DNA from: Flavitalea sp966112615
GTDB lineage: Bacteria > Bacteroidota > Bacteroidia > Chitinophagales > Chitinophagaceae
NCBI GenBank assembly: GCA_966112615.1
Contig: CBHWDO010000001.1
Coordinates: 248,001 to 312,000 of the forward strand
Direction: 5' to 3'
DNA: 64,000 bases
Part shown: positions 1 through 9,103 of the stretch, piece by piece
Position numbering within the stretch: position 1 is the first letter of the stretch
How the letters are laid out: each line of letters opens with the position of its first letter
The notes under the pieces: generated by a model
Databases searched by the model: none
What the model saw: only the letters and a program-made list of their open reading frames with translations
What the model was told of the DNA's origin: nothing
Position numbers and translations under genes: made by a program

Positions 1-2349
1 AATACCATAATTAGATTTGATATAACCCTGTGCTGCACTCTGCGCTCCGCCACCCATTGGACCACCCATTCCCATACCTCCACTGTTCACAGGAAGATTT
101 GTCTTTGACTGGTATGTACCCGACAACTGCACTTTGAAATTTTTTGGCAGCTTGAAATTACTGTTCAGCTTCGCAAAATAACTCCACATAGGATCCTGGG
201 AACTGCCTGTTACATTATCAGTATTGATCTTGGAATTGTACACATTGAAATTGGAATTCATATCCCACCACTTTGTAATGGTATTGGTTGAAGTAATTTC
301 AAATCCAACAGTCCTGCTTGAATTCGCATTGATATAGGTATTGATCGGCCTCTTCACACCATTCGCAGATACAGTATCCAGGAATCTTGTGATCAGATCA
401 GTTGTATACTTATAATATGCTGAAGCAAGTATTGTATTGTTTCCTTTGAAAGTTTTTGAATAAGATGCTTCCAGTGAATTGGTGAATTCTGGTTTCAATC
501 CCGCATTTCCTCTCGACCAGTTCAATTGATCTGATGAATCAATGAATGGGATCACCTGCATAAAGAATGGCCTGTTAACCCTTCTTGTATAACTTAACTG
601 CAACTCCTGTTTTGCTTCAAGCTTTTGGCTTAAAAAGATCGATGGAAACAAACTGATAGGATACTTATTGGTAAACTCCTGCTTTGTATCAATCAATTCA
701 CCAACATAGTCTGAACTCTCTGCCCTCAATCCTACCTGGTAACCAAAATTCTTGATAGAATTCTTTAATTGCACATAGGCTGCATACACATTGTCTTTAT
801 TCTTATAGTTTGTTGTTGAAGATGGAACCTTCACAAAATTTCCCGTAGATGAATTGAAATAATAATTTGACTGGTTATTCTCCATATTTCTCAACTGCAC
901 GCGCAATCCTGTTTCCAGCTTTGCTGCACCCTTTAATGGTCTTACATAATCAGACTGGATGGTCACGAACTGGTTGGTACCATTTCCAAGGATCTGCTGC
1001 CTTGAACCACCGATCAGTGATCCATTCTTCTCATTATAGGTTGAAGTATTGAAATTCGATTCACCATTATTCTTTCCTGAGAAATAATTCAGGTCCATGG
1101 TAAGTTCTTCACCCTGCTTTGGAAACAGGTATTTCATTCCTGCAGTCAGCCCGTTCGCATTGAAAGTTCTATTATTATTAGTTGTTCGTTGAGTAAAGCT
1201 TAAGTAATCTCCATTGCTGTAACTACTATCGGTAAAGAGATTGTCTGAAGGTTTGAAAGAACCATGAACCTTTACCGCACCTATTGAAAGGGTGGTCCTG
1301 TTGGTAACAAAATAATCCAACCCAACTCTACCGAACAGGAAACCACCATTCATTCTGTTATTTGAATTCTGATCAACCAGCAAATTAGGGGAGCTCAACA
1401 GGTTGACAATACTGGTTGAACCGGTATTTCTGTTCTTCATCTGGTTCCCAAAAGTTGACACCGTAATATTTACTTTATCCTGGCGCACACTGAAGCTTCC
1501 TCCACCATTCACGCCACCACGCTTATCAACACCCGCAGTAATATTTCCATTGTAACCACTCTTCTTGTTTTTCTTAAGGATAATATTCAGGATCCCTGCA
1601 TTACCACCTGATGCATCAAACTTGGCAGAAGGGTTAGTGATCACTTCAACACTTTCAATCGCATCAGCAGGAATTTGATCCAGGGTTAAAGTAGTAGGAC
1701 GACCATCAATATAAATTTGCGGAGCAGCATTTCGAACGGTTACATTTCCATCAATGTCAACATTCACGGAAGGGACATTCTTCATCACATCCACCGCAGT
1801 ACCACCGGCACTTACAATATTCTGCTCTACATTAAAGACCTTCTTATCAATATCCATACGAAGACCTTTTGCTTTTGAAGTCACGACTACTTCTGCAAGC
1901 TGCTGTGCATCTTCCTGCAACGTGATCTTTCCGAGATCTTTCTCAAACTGTGAAGCAAGTGCACTGAGATCAGGCATCTGTCCCTTTGGTGCCGAACCAC
2001 CAGCAGGAGGTTTCATTTGAAAGGTTATGGTCTGTGTTACAGGTTTAAATCCTGTACTGCTAATGGTCAGTTTCAATGGACCGAATATGGGAAGACCTTC
2101 TATATTGAACTCCCCGATATTGGATGATGCTACCCCTTTCAGCAAAACATCACGCCTTTTCTTGGTAACGGTATCAAGCTTGCTTTGAAGGATCATCACC
2201 GAAGCATCACGCACGGGCTTTCCTGCACTATCAACAAGTTTACCATACACTCTTCCGATGGTGGGAGGTGCACCTGCACCGGAAGGCATCTGCGCCATTG
2301 TGATCAACATGGAAAACATTCCCGCCAGTACCAATAATATCTTTTTCAT
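1..2349 (-). CDS. TonB-dependent-type outer membrane beta-barrel receptor, C-terminus cut by window edge
   Basis: The reading frame is open from the ATG at 2349 to base 1, giving 783 residues in the window. It starts MKKILLVLAGMFSMLITMAQ, a signal peptide. A carboxypeptidase-regulatory-like domain follows (about residues 30-110: VYGKLVDSAGKPVRDASV). A plug-like region comes next (about 150-250: VNVDIDGNVTVRNAAPQIYIDGRP, then SVEVITNPSAKFDASG). The rest is a long aromatic-rich barrel. This order is typical of the outer-membrane beta-barrel family (OMP_b-brl_3) of Bacteroidota, distinct from SusC. A Gly/Met-rich loop (GGMGMGGPMGGG) is near the left edge. The substrate cannot be told. The LytTR/LytS pair immediately upstream on the same strand may regulate it, but this is inference from position only. 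Confidence 0.85.
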   Translation of the reverse strand, partial: MKKILLVLAGMFSMLITMAQMPSGAGAPPTIGRVYGKLVDSAGKPVRDASVMILQSKLDTVTKKRRDVLLKGVASSNIGEFNIEGLPIFGPLKLTISSTGFKPVTQTITFQMKPPAGGSAPKGQMPDLSALASQFEKDLGKITLQEDAQQLAEVVVTSKAKGLRMDIDKKVFNVEQNIVSAGGTAVDVMKNVPSVNVDIDGNVTVRNAAPQIYIDGRPTTLTLDQIPADAIESVEVITNPSAKFDASGGNAGILNIILKKNKKSGYNGNITAGVDKRGGVNGGGSFSVRQDKVNITVSTFGNQMKNRNTGSTSIVNLLSSPNLLVDQNSNNRMNGGFLFGRVGLDYFVTNRTTLSIGAVKVHGSFKPSDNLFTDSSYSNGDYLSFTQRTTNNNRTFNANGLTAGMKYLFPKQGEELTMDLNYFSGKNNGESNFNTSTYNEKNGSLIGGSRQQILGNGTNQFVTIQSDYVRPLKGAAKLETGLRVQLRNMENNQSNYYFNSSTGNFVKVPSSTTNYKNKDNVYAAYVQLKNSIKNFGYQVGLRAESSDYVGELIDTKQEFTNKYPISLFPSIFLSQKLEAKQELQLSYTRRVNRPFFMQVIPFIDSSDQLNWSRGNAGLKPEFTNSLEASYSKTFKGNNTILASAYYKYTTDLITRFLDTVSANGVKRPINTYINANSSRTVGFEITSTNTITKWWDMNSNFNVYNSKINTDNVTGSSQDPMWSYFAKLNSNFKLPKNFKVQLSGTYQSKTNLPVNSGGMGMGGPMGGGAQSAAQGYIKSNYGI

Positions 2350-2455
2350 AATCCTGATTTTTCAGGATGTAAAAGTATTCGGATGAATTGGGAGAGAACT
2401 TTCAAATGAGACAAGCAGGTAAAATGTTGCGACAAACACCTGGATCTTGAAAAGA

Positions 2456-3160
2456 CTAAGCTTTACCAATGATGGAATAGAGCCCATCACGATAACTTTC
2501 GCCGAGTGGAAGTTCCATCGCACCGATGAACACACTATTCTTACGAACCGAAGAAATGGCTGCAAGCGATACAATATATGACTTATGAATTCGAATAAAC
2601 CGGGATGGATGGAGCTGCTCTTCAACCGATTTAATACTCATGCGCGTAATTACAGGTTTCGAATCTGAGCGAAGATGGATCTTTACATAATCCTTCAGGC
2701 CTTCAACATAAGTAATATCCGACTTCTGCACTTTAACCAGGCTGTATTCAACATTCACAAAGAAATAATCGTTTGCATTTTCAGTTGCTTTCGACTGGTT
2801 CCTTAACTGGTATAAATCATTTGCTTTATTGCAGGCCTTAATGAACCGGTCGAGCTCTACAGGCTTTACCAGGTAATCCACCACATTAAGATTGTATCCT
2901 TCCAACGCATATTTTTCATATGCAGTGATAAGGATGAACATATAATTTTTAGAGATAGATTGAATGAATTGAAGTCCGGTTAAACCAGGCATCTGTATAT
3001 CAAGAAATATAAGATCAACTTCCTGCTGCTGTAAAACTTTCATCGCTTCCAATGGATTATTGCAGGCAGCAACCAATTCCAGGTAAGGAACCTTCCTGAT
3101 ATTATCTACCAGTAATTCCAGTGCAAGTTCTTCATCGTCGATTGCAATACAACGCAGCAT
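2456..3160 (-). CDS. LytTR-family response regulator
   Basis: A 234-residue protein with an N-terminal receiver domain (MLRCIAIDDEELALELL, acidic pocket IDDEE, phospho-acceptor Asp in LIFLDIQMPGLTG, near residue 55) and a C-terminal LytTR DNA-binding domain (SLVKVQKSDITYVEGLKDYV, ending in RIHKSYIVSL). The ATG at 3160 is chosen because it overlaps the kinase stop in a TGATG arrangement, a sign of translational coupling; the in-frame ATG 36 bases upstream would add residues outside the domain. It should be phosphorylated by the adjacent kinase and bind DNA as a dimer. The target is unknown; the barrel receptor 106 bases downstream on the same strand is a candidate. Confidence 0.92.
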   Translation of the reverse strand: MLRCIAIDDEELALELLVDNIRKVPYLELVAACNNPLEAMKVLQQQEVDLIFLDIQMPGLTGLQFIQSISKNYMFILITAYEKYALEGYNLNVVDYLVKPVELDRFIKACNKANDLYQLRNQSKATENANDYFFVNVEYSLVKVQKSDITYVEGLKDYVKIHLRSDSKPVITRMSIKSVEEQLHPSRFIRIHKSYIVSLAAISSVRKNSVFIGAMELPLGESYRDGLYSIIGKA

Positions 3161-4206
3161 CAGTGCAGGTTTAAATGTAATTTGACATTGAACCAACCTT
3201 CTTTCTTTTCTACATCCAGTGAATGATTGTGCCTGTAAAGAAGATTCAATCTTCTACGAACATTATTCAATCCTATCCCAGACGTTTTATCCTTTGGCTC
3301 TTCAATGGCATCAAGGTATTTATTCCTTACAGAAAAATCAAGCATCCCATTTTTAACCTCAAGGTCAATATCGATCTGCGCATTTTCAATCATACCGGTT
3401 CCATGCTTGAATGCATTTTCAACAAATGGAATGAGCAGCATTGGTTCAATGGAATATCCATTTGAAGTTAAATTGAAGTTGGTATGAATGGCAACATTTC
3501 TTCCAAATCTTTGTCTCTGCAGATCAATATAACTATTCAGGTAATCAATTTCTTTTTCAAGCAGCACCTTGTCTTCATCAGTTTCATACAACATATAACG
3601 GAGCAGTGATGATAGTTTGATAAGAGAAGGTTCAAGGTCATCAGATTTTTTCCTGGCAAGCGCCACCATGTTATTCAGAACATTGAACATGAAATGTGGA
3701 CTCACCTGCGAACGAAGAAATGATAATTCAGTTTTCAGGTTCTCGGTTTCTTTTTCCTTCGACTGCTTATCAGACCGGATCTTATCGACTGTAGTACGAT
3801 AAGCCGCGCTGGTCATGATGATGAACAGGAATGGAAATATGCTGAAAACGAAAAAATTTCCAAGACTATGCCTGCTGCCGGGTATCAGGTAATGAAAGGT
3901 TGCTTTATCAAGAATATAGGACAGGAAGAAAAATCCCACAATCGAAAGTGTATAGAAAAGGTATTTCCGCTTATACATCAACCTTGGAATCAGGATAAAT
4001 GCATTAGCATAGAAAAGAAACAAGCGAAAGATGTTATTGGTAAAATTGATAAGGTAAAATGACCTGGCATTGAATTCAAAGTCATTATTTTTATCATGCT
4101 CCTGTATTGCAGGAGTAAGCAGGTATGGCAATGCAAAAATGAAAACCCAGAACAGGATATGAAGTGAGATCTCAACCCATTTCCGGGATACCCATTTAGT
4201 GTTCAT
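3160..4206 (-). CDS. LytS/YehU-type sensor histidine kinase
   Basis: A 348-residue membrane kinase. About four hydrophobic segments fill the first 150 residues (SLHILFWVFIFALPYLL, LFLFYANAFILI, LFYTLSIVGFFFLSYI, FFVFSIFPFLFIIM). A short coiled coil (KEKETENLKTELSFL) is followed by the His_kinase motif LRSQVSPHFMFNVLNN, whose His is the phosphorylation site. A HATPase region follows, with PFVENAFKHG (N box) and SGIGLNNVRRRL (G box). There is no periplasmic sensor domain of any size. The start at 4206 (MNTKWVSRKW) fits a membrane protein better than the in-frame start at 4284, which would run into the promoter region of the divergent HD gene. It is coupled to the LytTR regulator by overlapping stop and start. 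Confidence 0.9.
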   Translation of the reverse strand: MNTKWVSRKWVEISLHILFWVFIFALPYLLTPAIQEHDKNNDFEFNARSFYLINFTNNIFRLFLFYANAFILIPRLMYKRKYLFYTLSIVGFFFLSYILDKATFHYLIPGSRHSLGNFFVFSIFPFLFIIMTSAAYRTTVDKIRSDKQSKEKETENLKTELSFLRSQVSPHFMFNVLNNMVALARKKSDDLEPSLIKLSSLLRYMLYETDEDKVLLEKEIDYLNSYIDLQRQRFGRNVAIHTNFNLTSNGYSIEPMLLIPFVENAFKHGTGMIENAQIDIDLEVKNGMLDFSVRNKYLDAIEEPKDKTSGIGLNNVRRRLNLLYRHNHSLDVEKKEGWFNVKLHLNLH

Positions 4207-4290
4207 ATCTTGCAAAATAGGGAAGTATTTGCTGGAAGAGAACAGTAAATGCGACAAGAACCGCAAATTTGTAGACCAAATCAAGATACC

Positions 4291-4893
4291 ATGTTAACGC
4301 ATCCATTGAACAGGACCAGTTTCGGAGACCCGGCAAATGAACACAATGTACCTACGCAGGAAGAAGCGCATGCATTATTGAATGAATGGGTACCCAATGA
4401 AAAACTTCGGTTGCATATGAAGCAGGTAGCCGCAGTAATGAAAGCCTGGGCACTGGAGCGAGAGCATCTTTCTGAAACCGAAGCGTTGAAATGGGAGATC
4501 GCCGGTTTGCTGCATGATGCCGACTGGGAAAAATTTCCTGATGATCATTGCAGGGTGATCATTGAGAAACTGGAAGAAATGCAGGTAGCACCATCGATCA
4601 TCAGGTGCATTGCATCGCATGGACCACGATATTTTGGAGTGGAACCGGAAAGCAGAATGGATAAGATGATCTATGTTTTTGATGAATTGTCCGGCTTTGT
4701 ACATGCATCAGCATTGATCCGGCCTACGAAATATGATGGAATGGATGTGAAAAGTGTTCAAAAGAAATTAAAGAACCTTGCCTTTGCAGCACAGGTTAGC
4801 CGTGATGATATCAATGATGCGATCAGCAGGATCGATACTCCGCTGGAGGAGATCATTGCTTTTGTTATTGAGAAGCAGAAAGATATTGTATGA
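4291..4893 (+). CDS. HD-domain hydrolase-like protein
   Basis: A 200-residue cytoplasmic protein with an HD fold. A first histidine in KLRLHMKQVAAVMKAWA is followed by the paired residues in EIAGLLHDADWEKFP and a further His in IRCIASHGPRYFG. These match the metal-binding residues of HD phosphohydrolases, which act on nucleotides or phosphate esters. The size and the LLHDADW motif are like conserved HD proteins often annotated as HDIG-domain. The substrate is not predictable. The ATG at 4291 is preferred; an upstream in-frame ATG at 4249 would add 14 residues. It is transcribed divergently from the kinase and converges on the FG-GAP gene with a 4-base gap. Confidence 0.75.
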   Translation: MLTHPLNRTSFGDPANEHNVPTQEEAHALLNEWVPNEKLRLHMKQVAAVMKAWALEREHLSETEALKWEIAGLLHDADWEKFPDDHCRVIIEKLEEMQVAPSIIRCIASHGPRYFGVEPESRMDKMIYVFDELSGFVHASALIRPTKYDGMDVKSVQKKLKNLAFAAQVSRDDINDAISRIDTPLEEIIAFVIEKQKDIV

Positions 4894-4897
4894 TATT

Positions 4898-7800
4898 TTA
4901 AGGAATGGATAATACCACCACCGGACCATTGTTCTGTGCAAGGATCACTGCATTCCTATTGCCTATCCTGATCTTTCTTGCCTTTCGGAATTCTCCACGA
5001 ACCAATTGATCATTTGATAAATTGGCAGACTGAAGTTTTCCGTCAGAGAAATTAACTATTGATGGAAATAATGCATCATAGCGTCCTTCAAATGGCATTA
5101 CACCATAAAAATTTCCTACCACAAACATTTTATTATCCCCTAATGAAACGGCATCCAAAACAGGTGCCAATTGTTGCCTTAAAGGCAAAGGCATCTTCTC
5201 ATATCCATTACCCTTCGACATTAGCACCATTGAACCAAAATCTTCGGCACTGAGTTTTTTTGCATCACTCAATTTATTTCCAAAAATTTCCTGGATGGTT
5301 TTTCCTGCCATTTCTCTATAACTCAGGAATTCCTTTTTTAGATATGGAAGCTGTTTTTCAAGGTCTTCTTTACCTAGAAATGTGTAATAATTTTTATTCT
5401 TATTGATAGCGAGGATCTGGTCAGTGCTGTTATTATTATCAGGATCGAAAAGAAACATTTTCAACGGCGCATCCTTTCCCGGAGTTAATTTAGAATTCAT
5501 TCCATAGTTCCCAAGTATGATATCTTTCTTACCATCCATATTCAAATCAAAAACTGAAATGGATTGCCACCACCCTGAAGGAAGAGAAAAGAAATTTACC
5601 GGCTCCTGCAATTTCCCCTTATCGTTGATATACACCAATGGAAAACTCCATTCAGATACTACAACAAGATCTTCATCACCATCATGATCTACATCCAGCC
5701 ATTCTGCATCGGTTACAACTCCTGATGTATTTACCGGCAGTACTTTAAAATTTCCCTTCTCATTTATCAGCAAATGTGAAGGACGATTGTTTCCATAGAC
5801 GTTGGCATCAGTCAGCACACCAACGAAAAAATCAACATCACCATCCTTATCAAAATCAGATGGAGTCACACAAGACTTTTGATCAGAAGGAAGGTTAGTA
5901 TTTAATTTGGTGAAATTTCCATTGCCATCATTTACATAGATCCTGTCCCTAAGTGAAGGATGACCATCAGGGTATTCATATCCACCACTTACCACGTACA
6001 GATCATTATCTTTATCATTATCTATATCAATAAAAAATGCATCAACGTCTTCAGATGCACTGTCAACCCCGATTGAAGCCTGTTTCAATGAAACAAACCT
6101 TCCATTTTCATTTTGTATAAATATTTCCGAGCGTTGATTCTTTGCGCCACCAACATAAACATCTTCCAAACCATCATCATTAACATCAGCAACTGCCAGG
6201 GCCGGACCTCTTGCCGACATTTGGTGTGGTATGAACCATTGGCGGTTGAAATCATCAAAGTCATTCTCACGATGAATGAAATCAAGGTGGGTTGTTGTAG
6301 TAATATTCTGAACTGAAGTAGAATCCTGTTCTAACAGAATTGACCGCAAAAGTTGATTACCTGGAATCACCGATTGCGATTGATCATGGCTGATATGAAC
6401 TAGGCTGTTTATTTGAATGTCTTTAAACCATTGAACTCTATCATCCGGAAAAATTATCAAAAGGCTGTCTGCATTATGATTCCCTAAGCCGAACGAAAGA
6501 ACCGGTTCAACAGAACTCATAAAACCTCTTACCGGCTGCAGCTGCTGAATAAATTTTTTACCATTAGAAAACAAAATAGCTTTGGTGCCAACTGCAAGAG
6601 GATTTTTTTTATCGCCTTTAATTTTCAGTCGGATCCAGTTTCCTTTTGAATTATTTCTATAAACAGAAGCAAAGGAATTAAAATTGTTTATCACAATATC
6701 CAGGTCTCCATCTCTGTCGAGATCGGCATAGGCAGCACCATTAGACAAAGACATTTCATTGAACCCGGCAGCGGCCGATTGATCAGTAAATTTCAAACTA
6801 TCAGACCCGGTAAAAAAATAGTTATGCCATTTACCATCGGGTTGCTGCTCTAATATTTTTTTGTCGATGGTAGAAGTGTTAGCCTGCATGGAATTGGCAG
6901 CAAGAAACTTCACGTAATCCAGATCATTCAGCCTGCTCTTGATTCCATTGGAAACAAAGAGGTCTGTATTTCCGTCAAGGTTAAAATCAGCTAACAGTGG
7001 GCTCCAGCTCCAATCGGTTGCTGCAACACCAGCATAAATTCCGATCTCACTGTATGCTTTACCCTTTCCAACATTCAGTTGCAAACAGTTCCTTGCATTT
7101 TGAAAATTATATCCAAGTGCAGCATGACCTTTGTATGTATCCAGGGGCCTGTCGCCCATGGAAGACTTTAAAACTTTCTCATCCTCCGGCAGCATATCAA
7201 GGGAAAAGATATCGAACCATCCATCGTGATTGATATCTGCTGCATCATTGCCCATGGAGAAATTAGAAGTATGCCCGAATGCTAAAGCACTTTGCTCTAT
7301 AAATTTTCCGTGGTCATTGAGGTAATAGTAATCGTTTTCATGAAAATCATTTCCTACATAGATATCATCCCAACCATCATGATTGAAATCAGCTACAGAC
7401 ACACCAAGTCCGTAACCAAGAGAGCTACTGATGATGCCAGATTCTTTGGTTGCATCATAATACTTGCCCGAATCATTTCTGTAATATTTTCCTCCGCTAA
7501 CTGAACTGTACTTTTTTCTTAATGCTGTATCACCATAAACATCAGTACTATGAACACTGTGTTGCAATTGAAACATATCCAGATCTCCATCCTTATCTGC
7601 ATCAAAAAAGACAGCCTGGGTATTATAACCTTTGATATCTAACCCATATTCCTTCGCAGCTTCGCGAAATGTCTGATTCCTATTATTAATGAACAACTTA
7701 TTGGAAGCACCGGCAAAAAATGGAGTGGGTCGATTTCTTGTCAGAGAAGTATGGTCACCAACAACTGAAACATAGATATCAAGAAATCCATCTGCATTGA

Positions 7801-8149
7801 TATCGACCATAGCAACTCCGGTACTCCATGCCGGTGTAGCTAAACCTCCGGAACGAGCAGTAATATCTTCAAATTGTAAATTGCCTTTATTCAGGTATAG
7901 TTTGTTATTCCCATTATTTGAAGTGAAGAAAATATCCGGCAGGCTGTCATTGTTTATATCACCAATAGCAACCCCGGCACCATTATAAAAATAGAGGTAA
8001 TCAAGGATGCTTAATGAATCTGTATCCTCTACTTCATTTTTAAAATTAATTCCGGATGCAGTATGATCTATTGATGTAAAAATGGTTTCACTTTTCTGTT
8101 TACAGGAAAGCAGGAACAGCAATGATATCACCCACATCAAATTCTTCAT
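4898..8149 (-). CDS. FG-GAP/VCBS repeat lipoprotein with ASPIC/UnbV domain (copy 1)
   Basis: A 1083-residue surface or periplasmic protein. A lipoprotein signal (MKNLMWVISLLFLLSCKQK) is followed by many FG-GAP beta-propeller blades with Ca-binding loops such as DINNDSLPDI, DINADGFLDI, DLDRDGDLDI and DVDHDGDEDL. The ASPIC/UnbV domain lies near residues 530-600 (GTKAILFSNGKKFIQQLQ). A second propeller makes up the C-terminal half. The layout matches CRTAC1-like proteins that are commonly found next to SusC/SusD pairs in Bacteroidota. Their biochemical role is not established; binding of glycans or other surface ligands is an inference. It is paralogous to the gene starting at 12409 and is 5 bases downstream of the SRPBCC gene, so it is very probably in one operon. 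Confidence 0.9.
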   Translation of the reverse strand: MKNLMWVISLLFLLSCKQKSETIFTSIDHTASGINFKNEVEDTDSLSILDYLYFYNGAGVAIGDINNDSLPDIFFTSNNGNNKLYLNKGNLQFEDITARSGGLATPAWSTGVAMVDINADGFLDIYVSVVGDHTSLTRNRPTPFFAGASNKLFINNRNQTFREAAKEYGLDIKGYNTQAVFFDADKDGDLDMFQLQHSVHSTDVYGDTALRKKYSSVSGGKYYRNDSGKYYDATKESGIISSSLGYGLGVSVADFNHDGWDDIYVGNDFHENDYYYLNDHGKFIEQSALAFGHTSNFSMGNDAADINHDGWFDIFSLDMLPEDEKVLKSSMGDRPLDTYKGHAALGYNFQNARNCLQLNVGKGKAYSEIGIYAGVAATDWSWSPLLADFNLDGNTDLFVSNGIKSRLNDLDYVKFLAANSMQANTSTIDKKILEQQPDGKWHNYFFTGSDSLKFTDQSAAAGFNEMSLSNGAAYADLDRDGDLDIVINNFNSFASVYRNNSKGNWIRLKIKGDKKNPLAVGTKAILFSNGKKFIQQLQPVRGFMSSVEPVLSFGLGNHNADSLLIIFPDDRVQWFKDIQINSLVHISHDQSQSVIPGNQLLRSILLEQDSTSVQNITTTTHLDFIHRENDFDDFNRQWFIPHQMSARGPALAVADVNDDGLEDVYVGGAKNQRSEIFIQNENGRFVSLKQASIGVDSASEDVDAFFIDIDNDKDNDLYVVSGGYEYPDGHPSLRDRIYVNDGNGNFTKLNTNLPSDQKSCVTPSDFDKDGDVDFFVGVLTDANVYGNNRPSHLLINEKGNFKVLPVNTSGVVTDAEWLDVDHDGDEDLVVVSEWSFPLVYINDKGKLQEPVNFFSLPSGWWQSISVFDLNMDGKKDIILGNYGMNSKLTPGKDAPLKMFLFDPDNNNSTDQILAINKNKNYYTFLGKEDLEKQLPYLKKEFLSYREMAGKTIQEIFGNKLSDAKKLSAEDFGSMVLMSKGNGYEKMPLPLRQQLAPVLDAVSLGDNKMFVVGNFYGVMPFEGRYDALFPSIVNFSDGKLQSANLSNDQLVRGEFRKARKIRIGNRNAVILAQNNGPVVVLSIP

Positions 8150-8154
8150 CGACC

Positions 8155-9102
8155 CTATTTTTCAGGATAAAAATAAACCGGCTGAATTATATACATCGAA
8201 TCAGTCAGCAATCGCTGGTTTCCCTTGATCAGGATCTTATGCTCGATCCAGGGATGTGAAGCAGTTACCAGCCTGTTCTTTTTGATCCAATCTTTCATGA
8301 TCTCCAGTGCATCGGGAAGATCTTCATACTTACCCTTAACTCCACCGGCAATCATTTTCACAGAAGGAACTTCAAGTTTTGAAAGAGGAGATGGAACCCG
8401 GGTCAATGAATCTTTAAGTTCCAATCCTACCTGGAAATACATACCAGCACCTTCTGTGATCTTATACCTGCTTTGTGGCCTTGATAAATTAACCACCGAA
8501 GAAGTATCAATTGAAGAAAGGATCTTATTGTAATAATTCATGAACTGGATCTCAGCAGTTCCAGGACGAATGGTATCACCAAATGCAGCAATGAACTGGT
8601 TAGGAATAATGGACGGCACAAAGCTCATCCCTGCTGATTCCCACCGTGGTACTTCGAGAAAATTTTTCAATCGTTCAACCTTCTCTGCATAATCTTTTCT
8701 GAATGACTCATGAGAAAAGAAATACCTGATTTTATCTGTGAGTGATAATATATTCAGGTCTTCTTCATGAAACAGCAGTGTATTACCATCCGGGTTAACA
8801 GAGATCTTGAAATTCCCTGAAGACTCCACATCACCACCCTGCCTGGCTGTATATTGAACTGTCATTGAATCCCTATTGGATTCAACTTTAAATTCAAAAG
8901 CATTTATAGAAGTTGTATCAGCATACCAGTTCTTATATTTTTCAGGATTCCCCAATTCTTTGAATACAACCAGGGGAAGGGATTTGAGATAAAGTTTATA
9001 CCCAACAACACGTTTTACAGGAACAAAATTGACTACAACCACTGAAATGATCAGCAGAACGATAATACTAATCAGGATCTTTTTATTTCTATCTGTTTGC
9101 AT
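8155..9102 (-). CDS. Membrane-anchored SRPBCC plus GyrI-like protein
   Basis: A 315-residue protein with one N-terminal transmembrane segment (ILISIIVLLIISVVVVNFV). A SRPBCC/polyketide-cyclase-like region follows (about 25-150: LKSLPLVVFKELGNPEKYKNW). A C-terminal region resembles GyrI-like effector-binding domains (about 230-315: MIAGGVKGKYEDLPDALEI, ending in MYIIQPVYFYPE). Both folds usually bind small hydrophobic ligands. The ATG at 9102 is one base after the stop of the upstream ASPIC gene; an earlier in-frame ATG at 9135 would overlap that gene by 32 bases. It lies inside a tight operon between two ASPIC/UnbV paralogues, which is an odd place for such a protein. The ligand and function are unknown. 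Confidence 0.75.
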   Translation of the reverse strand: MQTDRNKKILISIIVLLIISVVVVNFVPVKRVVGYKLYLKSLPLVVFKELGNPEKYKNWYADTTSINAFEFKVESNRDSMTVQYTARQGGDVESSGNFKISVNPDGNTLLFHEEDLNILSLTDKIRYFFSHESFRKDYAEKVERLKNFLEVPRWESAGMSFVPSIIPNQFIAAFGDTIRPGTAEIQFMNYYNKILSSIDTSSVVNLSRPQSRYKITEGAGMYFQVGLELKDSLTRVPSPLSKLEVPSVKMIAGGVKGKYEDLPDALEIMKDWIKKNRLVTASHPWIEHKILIKGNQRLLTDSMYIIQPVYFYPEK

Positions 9103-9103
9103 G